A stretch of DNA of 64,000 nt from Mesotaenium endlicherianum (Eukaryota > Streptophyta > Zygnematophyceae > Zygnematales > Mesotaeniaceae). Of the stretch, positions 47,697 to 57,739 are shown piece by piece. Position 1 is the first letter of the stretch. Every line of letters starts with the position of its first letter. The stretch is from the NCBI GenBank assembly GCA_009602735.1, contig WELA01012745.1, positions 477,100 to 541,099 on the forward strand. The letters are read 5' to 3'. The position numbers and the translations under genes were made by a program. Below the pieces are notes generated by a model, which worked only from the letters and a program-made list of their open reading frames with translations, searched no databases and had not been told where the DNA came from.

Positions 47697-49121
47697 CTTG
47701 GCCACTTACAGGTATACTGTGGTGGGTGGCCAAAACTTTGATAACCTGAAGGAAGCATGCTGGCAACCCAGGAGATCAACAAGCTGAAACAGACAACACT
47801 GCTACAGGGGGAAGGAGCTGCAGCACTGGATAGGTACATCGAGACACACACTGGTGTGGTCCTTTACGAAGATTATGCCAAGATGGTGGGCTATACAGCA
47901 GAGCAGGCCCGGTACCTGGCAGATGATTCACAGGACAAGCCGGTCCCCATACCGGGAATAGTGGGAGATCAGAGACTCATCCGGATGGTGAGCATGCGGC
48001 GCGATAGCTTTAAGGATACGGTATTCTACCTCACATTATTGCCAGCTTACAATGAAGTTGAGAGAAGGAGCTGGGAGTACTTGGCCAGGGAAGCAGGACA
48101 GCAGATGTTCTCTCCCCACTGGTTCCCGTGTAAACTGAGGAAGGCTGAGCACGGACCCCAGTACTACCAGCAGCCAACAGACTGGAGGTGGATGACCGTC
48201 ACAAATAAGAAGCAGGAGTGTGACCGAGCCCAACCGGATGACTTCCACTATGGCCTAGACGGCTATCTCATCCTACCACCTCACATTGCCCCTTGGGACC
48301 CCAGGCTGAATGGCTGCCTGAGCAATATGAATGCAGAGACCAAGGAGCATAGGAGGAGGAGGAGAGACTACTTCTCTAAGGGAAAGCATGCCTTCGTGAA
48401 ATGGGCGAAGAATGCAGGCCGGATAGATATCAGCAGGCTGAAGGCCAAGCAACCTCCAGCGCGCCCTAAGAAAGGGAGGTCGGTAGACTACTCCATGTCT
48501 ACTAGGGAGCAGGACGATTTAGTGGACGAGACTCCTACTCTCTCCGAGGAGGAGGATGAGGAGGATGAGGAAGAAGAACAAGGCAGAGGAGAAGCATCAG
48601 CAGCTGGTACTCAGGAGACCCAGGGGCAGGCAGGGGCACTTCCTAAAGAACCACGATCAGGTGTGTGGAATGTGATCCCCGTTATGGCGNGACCCCGCAC
48701 TCGCTCCCCCAGCCCTCCTGCCCAAGCAAGGGAAGAAGCTGATCTGACTGTACTTGGCAGCAGACTCAGGCAAAAATCCCCAGAGGACAGGGGTGCCAGA
48801 AGAGGGACACGCGCATGGGCCAGAGGTATGCCGGCCTCCCCCTCCGCTCAGGGGCATGTACCTCTAGCCAATGNCTCCCCCTCCGCTCAGGGGCATGTAC
48901 CTCTTGCCAATGTATTTCAGCATCCTACTGGAATGCCTGTCTATGTGGGGATCAACACCCAAGTGGGTGAAGAGCAGGCTACCATCCTTCGTTCTCCTCG
49001 AGGATCGACTTTAGAGCAAACGGGGTTCTTTAGAAGGCCAGCTGACAGATTTAGAGGGCTGTCCAGATCTAGGTCCGAATCTCGGTCTCCTGATTCTGAA
49101 GCCCCAGGAACAACCCCCTAG
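47697..49121 (+). pseudogene. Diverged ORF3 of element D, N-terminally truncated
   Basis: Starts at the LTR junction inside the segment matching SSYRYTVLG of copy A (here ATYRYTVVG), has a frameshift near 47757 and then stays open to a TAG at 49121. The charged head is missing. The core and tail are diverged but hold the same motifs: YAKMVGYT, YNEVERRSWEYLAREA, PTDWRWMTV, LPPHIAPWDPRLN, KGKHAFVKWAKN, PKKGRSVDYSMS, an Asp/Glu run, MPASPSAQGHVPLAN and QHPTGMPVYV. Single N's at 48690 and 48874; the second is flanked by a repeated stretch of about 34 bp (CCCCCTCCGCTCAGGGGCAT and on) that looks like an unmerged contig overlap, so part of the apparent length is artefact. Function unknown. Confidence 0.85.
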
Positions 49122-49198
49122 GCAACAGGCTGAAGGGGCACTCACTGGGAGAGGCGGGTCAGGTTCAGTTTCCTGATTAAAGACTCCTGCAGTTTAAT

Positions 49199-49215
49199 GT
49201 TGTCGATGCGACAAC
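49199..49215 (+). promoter_or_regulatory. Conserved hairpin before the polypurine tract (element D)
   Basis: GTTGTCG-ATG-CGACAAC: the stem is the same as in A and C while the loop differs. AAATTAAGTTGGAGGGAT and the LTR follow. Confidence 0.7.
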
Positions 49216-49233
49216 AAATTAAGTTGGAGGGAT

Positions 49234-49954
49234 TGTAATAAATCAGTATATTAGTAGATATAGTATTCATTTAAATGTAATAGTGAATTAAGTTCTGCCT
49301 GCTGAACTTTAGTTAATAGTCAGTCTGCTGGACTTTATAAATTTAGTATCAGTTTAATGACTCAGCCGGATGCAGCAGGCTGAAGTCAGCTTAAGTCAGC
49401 TTGCTGACACATTCTTTGACAGCCAGCTGACTTCCGTACTCGGTAGCAGCAAACTGCCTCGATATGCATCTAAGTGTGGTATGCTAGATGAATGGCCAGA
49501 TGACATCCCTATGATGGATGGCGATTCGGGATAATGGGAGATGGCGGTGGATTTGGTTAACCGAGGTCCTACCAACGTGGTTAACTCCCGGGTAGGCGGT
49601 GCCATCGCACTGACCGTTGAACAGTAAACTCATTCCATGTACATATGCTAGGCATTGCCCTCGAGTTTGGCATTCGGAAACGAGGCCAACTCTCTTGTAC
49701 AGCTGACTGAGAGAGAACTGAATCCAAGGCGAGAAGCCATTAATACGCACTGTCTTCTAACCTTGCTTATGTATGAGTTTACTGATTGCATTATTGATGC
49801 TAGTTTACTCGCATTTGATTTACGAGTATTGTTCACTGCTAGTGTGTTGTCCTTTGCCGTTGAATCAGTCAACGAAAAATCCATAAAGATTACTTGCTGG
49901 TATAGAGATCTTTATTAATTGTTAATCGCCTATTTGGTAAGTCGATTCATTTCA
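49234..49954 (+). repeat. 3' LTR of element D
   Basis: 721 bp from TGTAATAAATC to GATTCATTTCA. The next base starts gag sequence of fragment E with no PBS, so D most likely inserted into the gag of E. Confidence 0.9.
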
Positions 49955-51046
49955 GAGTGTAGGATAGCATACTTCAGGTGTGGCTTGAAATCCGAAGTCT
50001 CTGGTCATTTCGCTGAAAAGAAGTATGAGAAACTGGCTGACGTGATCCAGGATGTTGATGCCTGGGATCAGCAGCAGTTCAATCACAAGCGCCAGAGTAA
50101 TGCTTTGGTGTCGAAGGTTGGCAAAAATCCCCACGGTTCCTACAATGCAGTTGAAGGAGACCAGGCTGAGGATGATCAGGGTGATGAAGATGGGTATGAG
50201 TACAATGCTTGCAGTCTAGAGGGAGAGGTGGTTTCTCTCGAGGCGGCTATGGAAGAGGTGGTGGTAGGACTAAGCCGAGACTAGCCTTGGCAGCAGCCAG
50301 GTCACTTCAGAGAGCAGTGTCCGGACAAGCACCTTCCGAAGGTCAAGAGAAAAGACCAGCCTTTAAAAGACATCAACAGTCAGTAATCCAGTCTACTGAC
50401 TGTGAGGATGCTAGAGATAGTGAGTGGTCACTAGCTGCCCTCGTAGCAGGTATTATGGGTTCTGCTGAACTGGATTCACTATGCATGCCTGACAACCAGA
50501 TAAAGGAGACCATCAGCAATATAGACATCCAGAGAGTGCACACTCTGGATGCTCTGGTTCCACCTGATGTCCAACATTTCTTTGCTATGTCAGGAGAACA
50601 ATGCGAAAGTCAGGAAAAGACAGTCCCCCCTATCCTACTGCATTGCATGATTGCAGGTAGGAAGGTGAGGGCATTTGTTGACGGAGGGGCGTCACATACT
50701 TTTATCCACAAGGACTTAGTTAAGCGGCTAAGGCTGCCTACTGTCACCCAAGGGAATAGAAAAATATTCCTTGGAGATGCCTCAAGTATCCCGGGAGGAG
50801 TTATAACCAAGCCTATTGAGGTCCAGTTAGGTTCTGGCATTGCAGTTCTAACTGAAACGCTTACATTTGAGGTACTCAACACTAGCTTTTATGATCTTGT
50901 GCTAGGCAGGTCCTGGCTTAATAGACATCAAGCTGAAGTGTGTTGGAGCAGAGGTACAGTTAAAGTGAGAGGAACTGACTTGGCACCCACCAGTGCTCTT
51001 CCTCTTGTCCTGTGTGGATGGCAACTAAAGGAAAAGAGAGGCTTCC
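49955..51046 (+). pseudogene. Gag C-terminus and protease of element E
   Basis: Gag part: RIAYFRCGLKSEVSGHFAEK and QQQFNHKRQSNALVSKVGKN. A deletion removes most of the zinc knuckle (only GHFREQC remains) and shifts the frame. After the shift site the pol frame starts [20 protein letters not shown], then the aspartic protease with [20 protein letters not shown] and a downstream [16 protein letters not shown] small in-frame deletion is seen before [13 protein letters not shown] compared with element A. Confidence 0.85.
50362..50402 (+). promoter_or_regulatory. -1 frameshift signal of family A: TTTAAAA plus 9-bp stem
   Basis: The slippery heptamer TTTAAAA (50362-50368) is in the gag phase CCT TTA AAA. 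After an 8-nt spacer, CAGTCAGTA (50377-50385) and TACTGACTG (50394-50402) form a perfect 9-bp stem with an 8-nt loop. A -1 shift leads into the pol frame, which is open here. This is the standard arrangement for programmed -1 frameshifting. Confidence 0.78.
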
Positions 51047-51549
51047 TGTAGTGAAACAGATAGATGAAGTACTTAGTGAAATATAATACTTTATCTATTC
51101 AAGACAAGGATCTTTGAACACAAGTAGTAGCTTCTTGAAAGAGAGATGGCTTCTTGAAAGTTAATATATTTCTGGATTTTGGCAAGTACAAGAGTGATTA
51201 TGGAATGTCTTTCTATGTTCTAGCTCTTGTTTATATACTTCCTACATAAGTAATTTCTAGGAAAGGGTATGTTGATGTGTTGGCACCCAACACATCCCAA
51301 AAAATGCCACCTCTTTCTAGAATAATGTACACATGTCCTTTTGACCTAAAAATGGCACATTTGACTTTTGCCACATGGAGTTCTTCTAGGTCTTTTCTCT
51401 AACTTCAAAAATGCCTTGGAAGGTTCAAAGGACATGAACCAAGTTACTAGAGTACCTATTCACACTTGACTCCACTCAATACTACTCCAAATATATTTGA
51501 AAACATTAAAATATATGCAAACTAATATATAATAACTCAAATCACTACA
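51047..51549 (-). repeat. 3' LTR of element B
   Basis: 503 bp, TG...CA. TGTAGTGAAACAGATAGATG at one end, ATAACTCAAATCACTACA at the other. Confidence 0.95.
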
Positions 51550-51584
51550 TCACCCCCCTGATAGATAAGCGACGTCTCGGCGCG

Positions 51585-51712
51585 TCAAGTCAGGTCTTAC
51601 ACATGTGGAGCAAACTAGTCAACAGTTTCAAGTCAGATGCCACACATGTGAAGAGGACTAGTCAAAGGCGCCAAGTCAGGTGCTACACATGTAAGGTAGA
51701 CTAGGCAAGGTC
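51585..51712 (-). repeat. Triple 43-bp repeat next to the polypurine tract of B
   Basis: On the plus strand, CAAGTCAG is followed by ACACATGT and ACTAG three times with a step of 43 bp (CAAGTCAG at 51586, 51629 and 51672). It lies about 40 bp inside the 3' LTR, in the untranslated part after pol. Confidence 0.75.
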
Positions 51713-52320
51713 GTAGGTGGTGTGACCTTATTGGCTAGCCTACTCCTTAATGATAAAGAAAATTGTACAAGTTGGCCCAAAATCTGCCACAAATTCAAAA
51801 CTTCATAGCGTCCACAGAACTGCTCCAAATCTGAAAAGTCAAGTGCCAAACGGACCGCGTCGAAGAACTCTACCGGGTTACCAGATTTGAGAGCATTCTA
51901 ATTTTCTGGAGTGTCGTTGAGAGCTGAGAGAGTAGGCACTCCTCCAAATCTGTGCAGAAACTTCTGAAAATCATAAGTCCTTCTTTACTTCTCCAAATTC
52001 TGCAAAGTAAGTCTCAAAATGGACGTTGTAAGATGTTCTACCAGAGTCTTGAGTTTCAAAGCATTCCAAGTTCAGGGGAGGGCACAATGTCAGAAGGCAT
52101 ATTCTGCCCTAACAATGCCAGCAGCCTGACCCCCTTCTACTTTGAGCATCATATCTCTCTTAGCAGTGCTTCAAATTGAGCAAACTTGGACTCTAAAAAT
52201 GACCGGCTACTCATGGACTACAGCCAGGTAAATTTTCAGAATTTATTATGCAGAGACCTATCACCGGTAGCAGTTTTAGTTTTCTGTCCAGAAACTGCAA
52301 GAAGAGAAGAGTGTCTAATG
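51713..52320 (-). other. 3' untranslated part of element B
   Basis: About 600 bp between the pol stop and the triple repeat, with no open frame on the element strand of note. Nothing else was recognised. Confidence 0.5.
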
Positions 52321-55300
52321 TCAATTTTTCCTCTTTCTTGTTCTTGCAGGCTGCCTCCAAGGGGTCTTCTGCTGCTTCTTGATGGTGGCAGGCTGCCTCC
52401 CTGAAGTCTCCGGGCTTCTAGTAGAGAGACTTGGGGCTGGTCCAAGATGGGGGTTGGCGGCATGGAAGCGCTTCAACTTTCTCTGAACTTTGTCAAGGTA
52501 GTGCGCCGCCACCCAACTATTCTCCGAATCTGGATATCCTTTCCACATGATCAAGTATTGCTGCTGTCTCCTGAAATTTCTCATAGCCACTATGTCTTCC
52601 ACTTCGGACTCCAAATGATCATCCACTATTGTTGGGGCTGGTGGGGTTGTCACACGTCCTGGGAACTTGTTGTCGGGTTGCACATATGGCTTGAAGAGGG
52701 AAGCGTGGAATACGGGGTCGATGTGCATAGTCTGGGGAAGTTCTAGCTTGAAAGCAACGGGGTTGACTTGCTGGATAATCTTGAAGGGTCCCAAATACTT
52801 GGGAGAGAACTTGCTGCCGGCAGGCCTGTTGTTCAGGGAAATATTCTTGGATGATAGTAACACGTTGTCACCCACTCTGTACGTAATTTCTATTCTGGAT
52901 CTGTTCGTCACTCTTGCTTGAGCATCTTGCGCGTGTTGTAGAGCTTTCTTCGCTGCTGCAAGGGCTGCTTCTAATGTCTCCCTAAAATGTGTGGCTGCAG
53001 GTACTTCATCATGGCCAGCCGTGAAGCTCAGCGGCGTGGTTGGATGGAAGCCATAGTTGAGGAAGAATGGGGACTCTTGGGTAGAGGCCTGCGTAGTGTT
53101 GTTGTAGGCAAACTCGAGGGGGGTCAAGTACATGTCCCAGTCTTGCTCGAGGGTAGACACGTAGGCCTTTAGAGAGGTCTTTAGGGTACAATTCATACGC
53201 TCGGTTTGCCCATCTAATTGCGGGTGGTAGGCAGTAGACATATCCAGCGATGTACCCAAGTTCTTGAAGAGATTTTTCCAGAAATGGCTTGTGAATCTTG
53301 GATCTCTATCTGACACAATTCTTGATGGTAGTCCATGGAGTCGGAAGATGTTGTCAAAGATGAGTCTTGCAAGTTGTGGTGCTGTAGCCTTAGTCGTCGT
53401 GGGAATAAAATGAGCCATCTTAGTAAGTCTGTCCACCACCGTGAGTATTGCATTATGGCCTCGAGGTGTCACGGGCAGGTCCACAATAAGGTCCATTGAG
53501 ATGTCCGTCCATTGCCTTTCCGGGATTGGTAGTGGTTGGAGGAGTCCTCCCGCCTTTTGGGATGCTGGCTTGACTCTTTGGCATATGTTACAGCTCCTGC
53601 AGTACTCCTTGACTTGCTTAGACATGCCTGGCCAATAATAAGTCCTGGCTAGAACGCCCGTGGTCTTTAGGATTCCAAAGTGTCCTCCAAGAGGGTTGTC
53701 GTGTGCTTCTCGTAGAAGCAAGAGCCGGAGGTCTAAGTCATTAGGAACACATCTCTGGCCCGTGTCTTGCCTCACCCAATAATTGCCTTCTTGCTTCTTG
53801 TATGGGTCCAAGGCTGCTTCTCCGTTCTTGTAGTAAGGGTCTCTTTCATAGGCGGCTGAAAATCGAGCTTCCAGATCTGTCTTCAGGGATACCATCACTG
53901 CATTTAATTGCAGTCTTGAGAGGGGGTCAGCCGGGTTTGTCTTGCCGGGCTGGTACTGAATCGTGATGTTGTATTGTTGCAAGTATCCGCTCCATCTTGC
54001 TTGTCTCCTTGAGAGATACGGCTGCGTCTGGAGGTGCTTTAACGCCTCGTGGTCCGTGGTGACCAGTACTTTGCGTCCTTCAACGTAGCAGCGCCAAACC
54101 TTCAAGGCATGTACAATCGCCAATGCCTCTCGCTCCGTGGTTGTATAATTTTGCTCGGCTGGATTTAGCTTCCTTGACTCGTAGGCGATGGGCTGCAGTC
54201 CCTTGCCTTGGTCTTGAAGCAGGATTGCTCCTATTGCATAGGAAGATGCATCGGTGATGACGTGGAAGGGCCAATCTGGGTTTGGACTTGGGAGTGTGAG
54301 CACCGGGGATGTGGTCAATCTTCGCTTTAACTCTTGAAATGCCTCTTCCTCTTTCTCGGTCCATGTATATAGCCTGTCCTTCTTGAGTAGATCTGTCAGG
54401 GGGGCTGCTATGTGCGAGAAGCCTTGGATGAATTTTCTGTACCAATTGGCAAATCCCAAGAATGACTGGAGTTCTTTCTTGGTCGTGGGGGTTGGCCATT
54501 CCTCCACCACCGTGGTCTTCTTGGGGTCTATCTTGATGCCATCAGCAGTCACGTGGAGACCTAGGAACTCCACTTCTTGTTTGGCAAACTCGCATTTTGA
54601 CTCCTTCGCAAACAGCTTGTTTTGCTTCAATACTTCAAGGACTTCTTTCAAGTGTCTCGCATGCTCTTCAAGGGTCTTGCTGTAGATAAGGATGTCATCG
54701 ATGAATACCACCACAAATCTGTCCAACATGGGCTGAAATATGGTGTTCATCATAGTCATGAAAGTTGCTGGCGCGTTGGTGAGTCCAAATGGCAAGACCA
54801 TGAACTCAAATTGTCCATATCTTGTCCTGAATGCCGTCTTCTCTATGTCCGGTTCTGCGATGCGAATCTGGTGGTAGCCGCTCCGTAAGTCAATCTTCGT
54901 GAAGTACTTGGCTCCAACCAGCCGGTCCATGAGCTCATCCATGCGCGGCAGCGGGTATCGATTCTTGATGGTGATCTTGTTGAGGGTGCGATAGTCCACA
55001 CACATCCTCAAGGTACCATCTTTCTTCTTGACAAATAGCACCGGGGCTCCAAATGGCGACTTGCTAGGTCGAATGAAGCCATGCTCCAGTAGCTCCTTGA
55101 TTTGCTTCTTGACTTCGTCTAGCTCCGTGTATGACATTTTGAACGTAGGCCGAGAGATGGGCTTGCTTCCGGGCTCCAACTCTATCTTGTGGTCTACGAA
55201 TCTCTTGGAAGGTAAGCCTTTGGGCAATTCCGGGAAGAATACTTTTTTGTAGTCCTCTAAGACTTCTTGTATCTCCTTGGGAACGGGGCTGCCTTCTTGA

Positions 55301-55992
55301 CTCTCGATGTCTTTCTTGATGTCTTTTGGCGTGATCAAGGCCAAAAGAAGCTCGTGTCCCTTCCTCACAAGTCTCTTGAGTTGGAGGGCGGACAATAGTA
55401 TCTCGTGTGCCGGCTTCTCGATATCTTGGGTCTGGATATTCTGGATCGCGCGCAGAATGCAGATTCTTGAAGTGATGTCATTCTTGATCTTGATAGTACC
55501 GGTCCTCCAATCAACTTGGGGGTTGTGCTTGGTCAACCAAGGCGTCCCTAGGATGACGTCGTACTTGCCCAATTGCATGGCGGAGAACACTACTCTATCC
55601 TTGAAGGACTTGTTAGAGAGTGCCAAGGGGTACGTCTTCTTGGAAGGGGTAGTATAGGAGAATCCATCGGGCATCATAATCTCCTCGTCGTGGTCAAGAG
55701 TTCGCATAGTAATTCCGTGCTTGGTGGCAAAATCTGCAGCAATGAAGCTGCCTTGAGCTCTGCTATCCACCAAGATGTGGACCTTCTCTCCTCCAAGGTT
55801 ACCTCTCAAACTCATTGGGGCTGGGACGTCGTCTNGGTCTCCAACGGGGGTCTCCACCTCACTTGTCTTGTTGCCTTCTTGTGAAGTGGGTCTTGGGGTG
55901 GTAGGCTCCTGGCCTACCGGCGCTGTCCGTTTTTTGACAACTTTTTGGGGCATGAAAGTGCACGATGGCCCTTTTCCTTGCAATAGAAGCAT
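52321..55992 (-). CDS. Pol polyprotein of element B (protease, RT, RNase H, integrase, chromodomain)
   Basis: About 1200 codons, entered from gag by a -1 shift. Order of domains with approximate residues: protease (about 75-180; [20 protein letters not shown], where DSR replaces the expected DSG); RT (about 290-470; [62 protein letters not shown]); RNase H (about 560-680; [40 protein letters not shown]); integrase with an H2C2 finger ([24 protein letters not shown]) and DDE residues in [30 protein letters not shown] and [14 protein letters not shown]-terminal chromodomain ([20 protein letters not shown]). It makes cDNA and inserts it in the genome; chromodomains of this group bind histone marks. 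It is open except for an N at 55834. The DSR protease residue would be expected to inactivate processing, unless it is a sequence error. Confidence 0.94.
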   Translation of the reverse strand: MLLLQGKGPSCTFMPQKVVKKRTAPVGQEPTTPRPTSQEGNKTSEVETPVGDXDDVPAPMSLRGNLGGEKVHILVDSRAQGSFIAADFATKHGITMRTLDHDEEIMMPDGFSYTTPSKKTYPLALSNKSFKDRVVFSAMQLGKYDVILGTPWLTKHNPQVDWRTGTIKIKNDITSRICILRAIQNIQTQDIEKPAHEILLSALQLKRLVRKGHELLLALITPKDIKKDIESQEGSPVPKEIQEVLEDYKKVFFPELPKGLPSKRFVDHKIELEPGSKPISRPTFKMSYTELDEVKKQIKELLEHGFIRPSKSPFGAPVLFVKKKDGTLRMCVDYRTLNKITIKNRYPLPRMDELMDRLVGAKYFTKIDLRSGYHQIRIAEPDIEKTAFRTRYGQFEFMVLPFGLTNAPATFMTMMNTIFQPMLDRFVVVFIDDILIYSKTLEEHARHLKEVLEVLKQNKLFAKESKCEFAKQEVEFLGLHVTADGIKIDPKKTTVVEEWPTPTTKKELQSFLGFANWYRKFIQGFSHIAAPLTDLLKKDRLYTWTEKEEEAFQELKRRLTTSPVLTLPSPNPDWPFHVITDASSYAIGAILLQDQGKGLQPIAYESRKLNPAEQNYTTTEREALAIVHALKVWRCYVEGRKVLVTTDHEALKHLQTQPYLSRRQARWSGYLQQYNITIQYQPGKTNPADPLSRLQLNAVMVSLKTDLEARFSAAYERDPYYKNGEAALDPYKKQEGNYWVRQDTGQRCVPNDLDLRLLLLREAHDNPLGGHFGILKTTGVLARTYYWPGMSKQVKEYCRSCNICQRVKPASQKAGGLLQPLPIPERQWTDISMDLIVDLPVTPRGHNAILTVVDRLTKMAHFIPTTTKATAPQLARLIFDNIFRLHGLPSRIVSDRDPRFTSHFWKNLFKNLGTSLDMSTAYHPQLDGQTERMNCTLKTSLKAYVSTLEQDWDMYLTPLEFAYNNTTQASTQESPFFLNYGFHPTTPLSFTAGHDEVPAATHFRETLEAALAAAKKALQHAQDAQARVTNRSRIEITYRVGDNVLLSSKNISLNNRPAGSKFSPKYLGPFKIIQQVNPVAFKLELPQTMHIDPVFHASLFKPYVQPDNKFPGRVTTPPAPTIVDDHLESEVEDIVAMRNFRRQQQYLIMWKGYPDSENSWVAAHYLDKVQRKLKRFHAANPHLGPAPSLSTRSPETSGRQPATIKKQQKTPWRQPARTRKRKN
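55900..55935 (-). promoter_or_regulatory. -1 frameshift signal of element B: A AAA AAC plus 7-bp stem
   Basis: In the gag phase the codons TCA AAA AAC contain the slippery heptamer AAAAAAC (55935 to 55929). After a 10-nt spacer, GGTAGGC and GCCTACC (55918-55912 and 55906-55900) form a perfect 7-bp stem with a 5-nt loop. The gag TAG at 55914-55916 lies within the stem. The -1 frame reads [11 protein letters not shown] into pol. Confidence 0.82.
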
Positions 55993-57194
55993 AGTCCAGC
56001 CGTCATGAGAGCTTCTTTTTCAGCCGAAGAGAGTCTTGCTTTCACTCCTTGCTGGTTTCTTGCATCATAAGTGTCATTGGAGGGTCTTCCACTCTTCCGA
56101 GCAGCCGCGGGGTCCCTTTTAATAACTCCGATTTCCATGGGTGTGGGTCCAGATTTGGATGTGGAAGGGGCTGCGTACATCCGCGTCAACGGTACCCGTG
56201 AAGATGAAGGCACGGAGTGCTTGAAATCCAAGGTATCCTCCTTTTGGGCCACTTCAATGATCTTGAAGAAGTCCGTCAAGTCGCGTAATTCCACTTCCTT
56301 TGCCACCAAGGGTTTGAGGCCAAAGATGTAGCAGTCAATCTTCTCCTCGAGAGACATGTTGGGGATCTCAAGAGTGAGGGCGTGAAATCTGGATGTATAC
56401 TCTTGAACGGACGTCGTTTGCTTGAGATGGTGGAGCTTTCCTCGGGCAATCTTCTCCGCATTGATGGGCATGAATTGCTTCTTGAGGGCCTCACGAAAAT
56501 GTGCCCATCTTGCATATGATGGTGGGGGCTCTTGGCCGAGCATGGGGTGCGCCATAGCTTGATATATAGCCGCTTGATAGTTACGCCACCATGATGTTGC
56601 TGCTCCTCTAAGTAAGGTAGCGGCAAAGGGAACGTAGTCCTCCTCGGGTACTTCAAGGAACGCGAGGTACGTCTCCACTTGGTAGAGCCATAAATTCAGG
56701 TTGGCACCTTTCCCGGGGTTGAAAGTGTCGGGTTTGCCGGGCTTGATGAGTTTCCTTGCTCTCGTTGGCTCTTGTGGAGGCGCTTGAGCCTGGGCTGGAT
56801 TTTGAGCATTGCTCGCAATAGGGGCAACCATAGCAGCCATAGCTTCTCTTGACGCTTGCACGGTTGCTTCATAGGTGATCAGGCCCACTTGGTTGTGGAC
56901 GGTGATTAGGAAGGCTGCCCACTCATTTGCGGGAACTCCTTGTGGTGGGGTTAACTTTGCTATAGCGGCTGCCACGGGATTTGACGGTGCTCCTCCTTGT
57001 GGTGCTTCTTGTTGTTGCAGATTTCCTTGAGTAGGCTCTCCCATCAACGCTGGAGGAGGGTGTGCTCCTCCTTGTGGTGCTTCTTGTTGTTGCAGATTTT
57101 CTTGAGTGGGCTCTCCCATCGGCGCTGGAGGAGGGTGTCTTGGAGAGGAAGGGCTTCCTTCGAAAGCTTGCTGTTGGTCTTGAGGATCGGCCAT
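55914..57194 (-). CDS. Gag of element B
   Basis: 426 codons from an ATG reading MADPQDQQQAFEGSP. The head contains two copies of a unit of about 21 residues (PMGEPTQENLQQQEAPQGGA and a near-identical one), which is Pro/Gln-rich. The middle has the retrotransposon gag motif (GKGANLNLWLYQVETYLAFL, LRGAATSWWRNYQ, HLKQTTSVQEYTSRFHALTL). The C-terminus carries a complete CCHC zinc knuckle, [14 protein letters not shown], for RNA binding. It forms the particle that packs the element RNA. It overlaps pol by 79 bp in the -1 frame. Confidence 0.93.
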   Translation of the reverse strand: MADPQDQQQAFEGSPSSPRHPPPAPMGEPTQENLQQQEAPQGGAHPPPALMGEPTQGNLQQQEAPQGGAPSNPVAAAIAKLTPPQGVPANEWAAFLITVHNQVGLITYEATVQASREAMAAMVAPIASNAQNPAQAQAPPQEPTRARKLIKPGKPDTFNPGKGANLNLWLYQVETYLAFLEVPEEDYVPFAATLLRGAATSWWRNYQAAIYQAMAHPMLGQEPPPSYARWAHFREALKKQFMPINAEKIARGKLHHLKQTTSVQEYTSRFHALTLEIPNMSLEEKIDCYIFGLKPLVAKEVELRDLTDFFKIIEVAQKEDTLDFKHSVPSSSRVPLTRMYAAPSTSKSGPTPMEIGVIKRDPAAARKSGRPSNDTYDARNQQGVKARLSSAEKEALMTAGLCFYCKEKGHRALSCPKKLSKNGQRR

Positions 57195-57218
57195 CTTCTT
57201 GTGCTACCAAAGTGCCTA

Positions 57219-57230
57219 GCTCCGATACCA
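57219..57230 (-). other. Primer binding site of element B
   Basis: TGGTATCGGAGC on the element strand, 1 nt after the 5' LTR; initiator-Met-tRNA type, the same as family A although the LTRs are unrelated. Confidence 0.88.
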
Positions 57231-57231
57231 C

Positions 57232-57734
57232 TGTAGTGAAACAGATAGATAAAGTACTTAGTAAAACAGAATACTTTATCTATTCAAGACAAGGATCTTT
57301 GAACACAAGTGGTAGCTTCTTGAAAGAGAGATGGCTTCTTGAAAGTTAATATATTTCTGGATTTTGGCAAGTACAAGAGTGATTCTGGAATGTCTTTCTA
57401 TGTTCTAGCTCTTGTTTATATACTTGCTACATAAGTAATTTCTAGGAAGGTGTATGTTGATGTGTTGGCACCCAACACATCCCAAAACTTGCCACCTCTT
57501 TCTAGAGTAATGTACACATGTCCTTTTGACCTAAAAATGGCACATTTGACTTTTGCCACATGGAGTTCTTCTACGTCTTTCCTCTAACTTCGAAAATGCC
57601 TTGGAAGGTTCAAAGGACAAGAACCAAATTACTAGAGTACCTATTCACACTTGACTCCACACAATACTACTCCAAATACATTTGAAAACATTAAAATATA
57701 TGCAAACTAATATATAATAACTCAAATCACTACA
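57232..57734 (-). repeat. 5' LTR of element B
   Basis: 503 bp, TGTAGTGAAAC to AAATCACTACA, followed by the target duplication CTTCC. Confidence 0.95.
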
Positions 57735-57739
57735 CTTCC

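Larger units (their letters stand above)
51047..57734 (-). mobile_element. Ty3/gypsy chromodomain retrotransposon B, nearly intact, with 5-bp target duplication
   Basis: 6688 bp. Both LTRs are 503 bp, TGTAGTGAAAC to AAATCACTACA. The direct repeat CTTCC flanks it at 51042-51046 and 57735-57739. Element order (minus strand): 5' LTR, PBS, gag, -1 frameshift, pol, a 3' untranslated part with a triple repeat, polypurine tract (CAGGGGGGTGA) and 3' LTR. By eye the LTRs differ at about 19 of 503 positions, so it is the youngest insertion with a visible relative order but not brand new. gag and pol are open apart from one N at 55834. It belongs to a different family from A. Confidence 0.95.
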
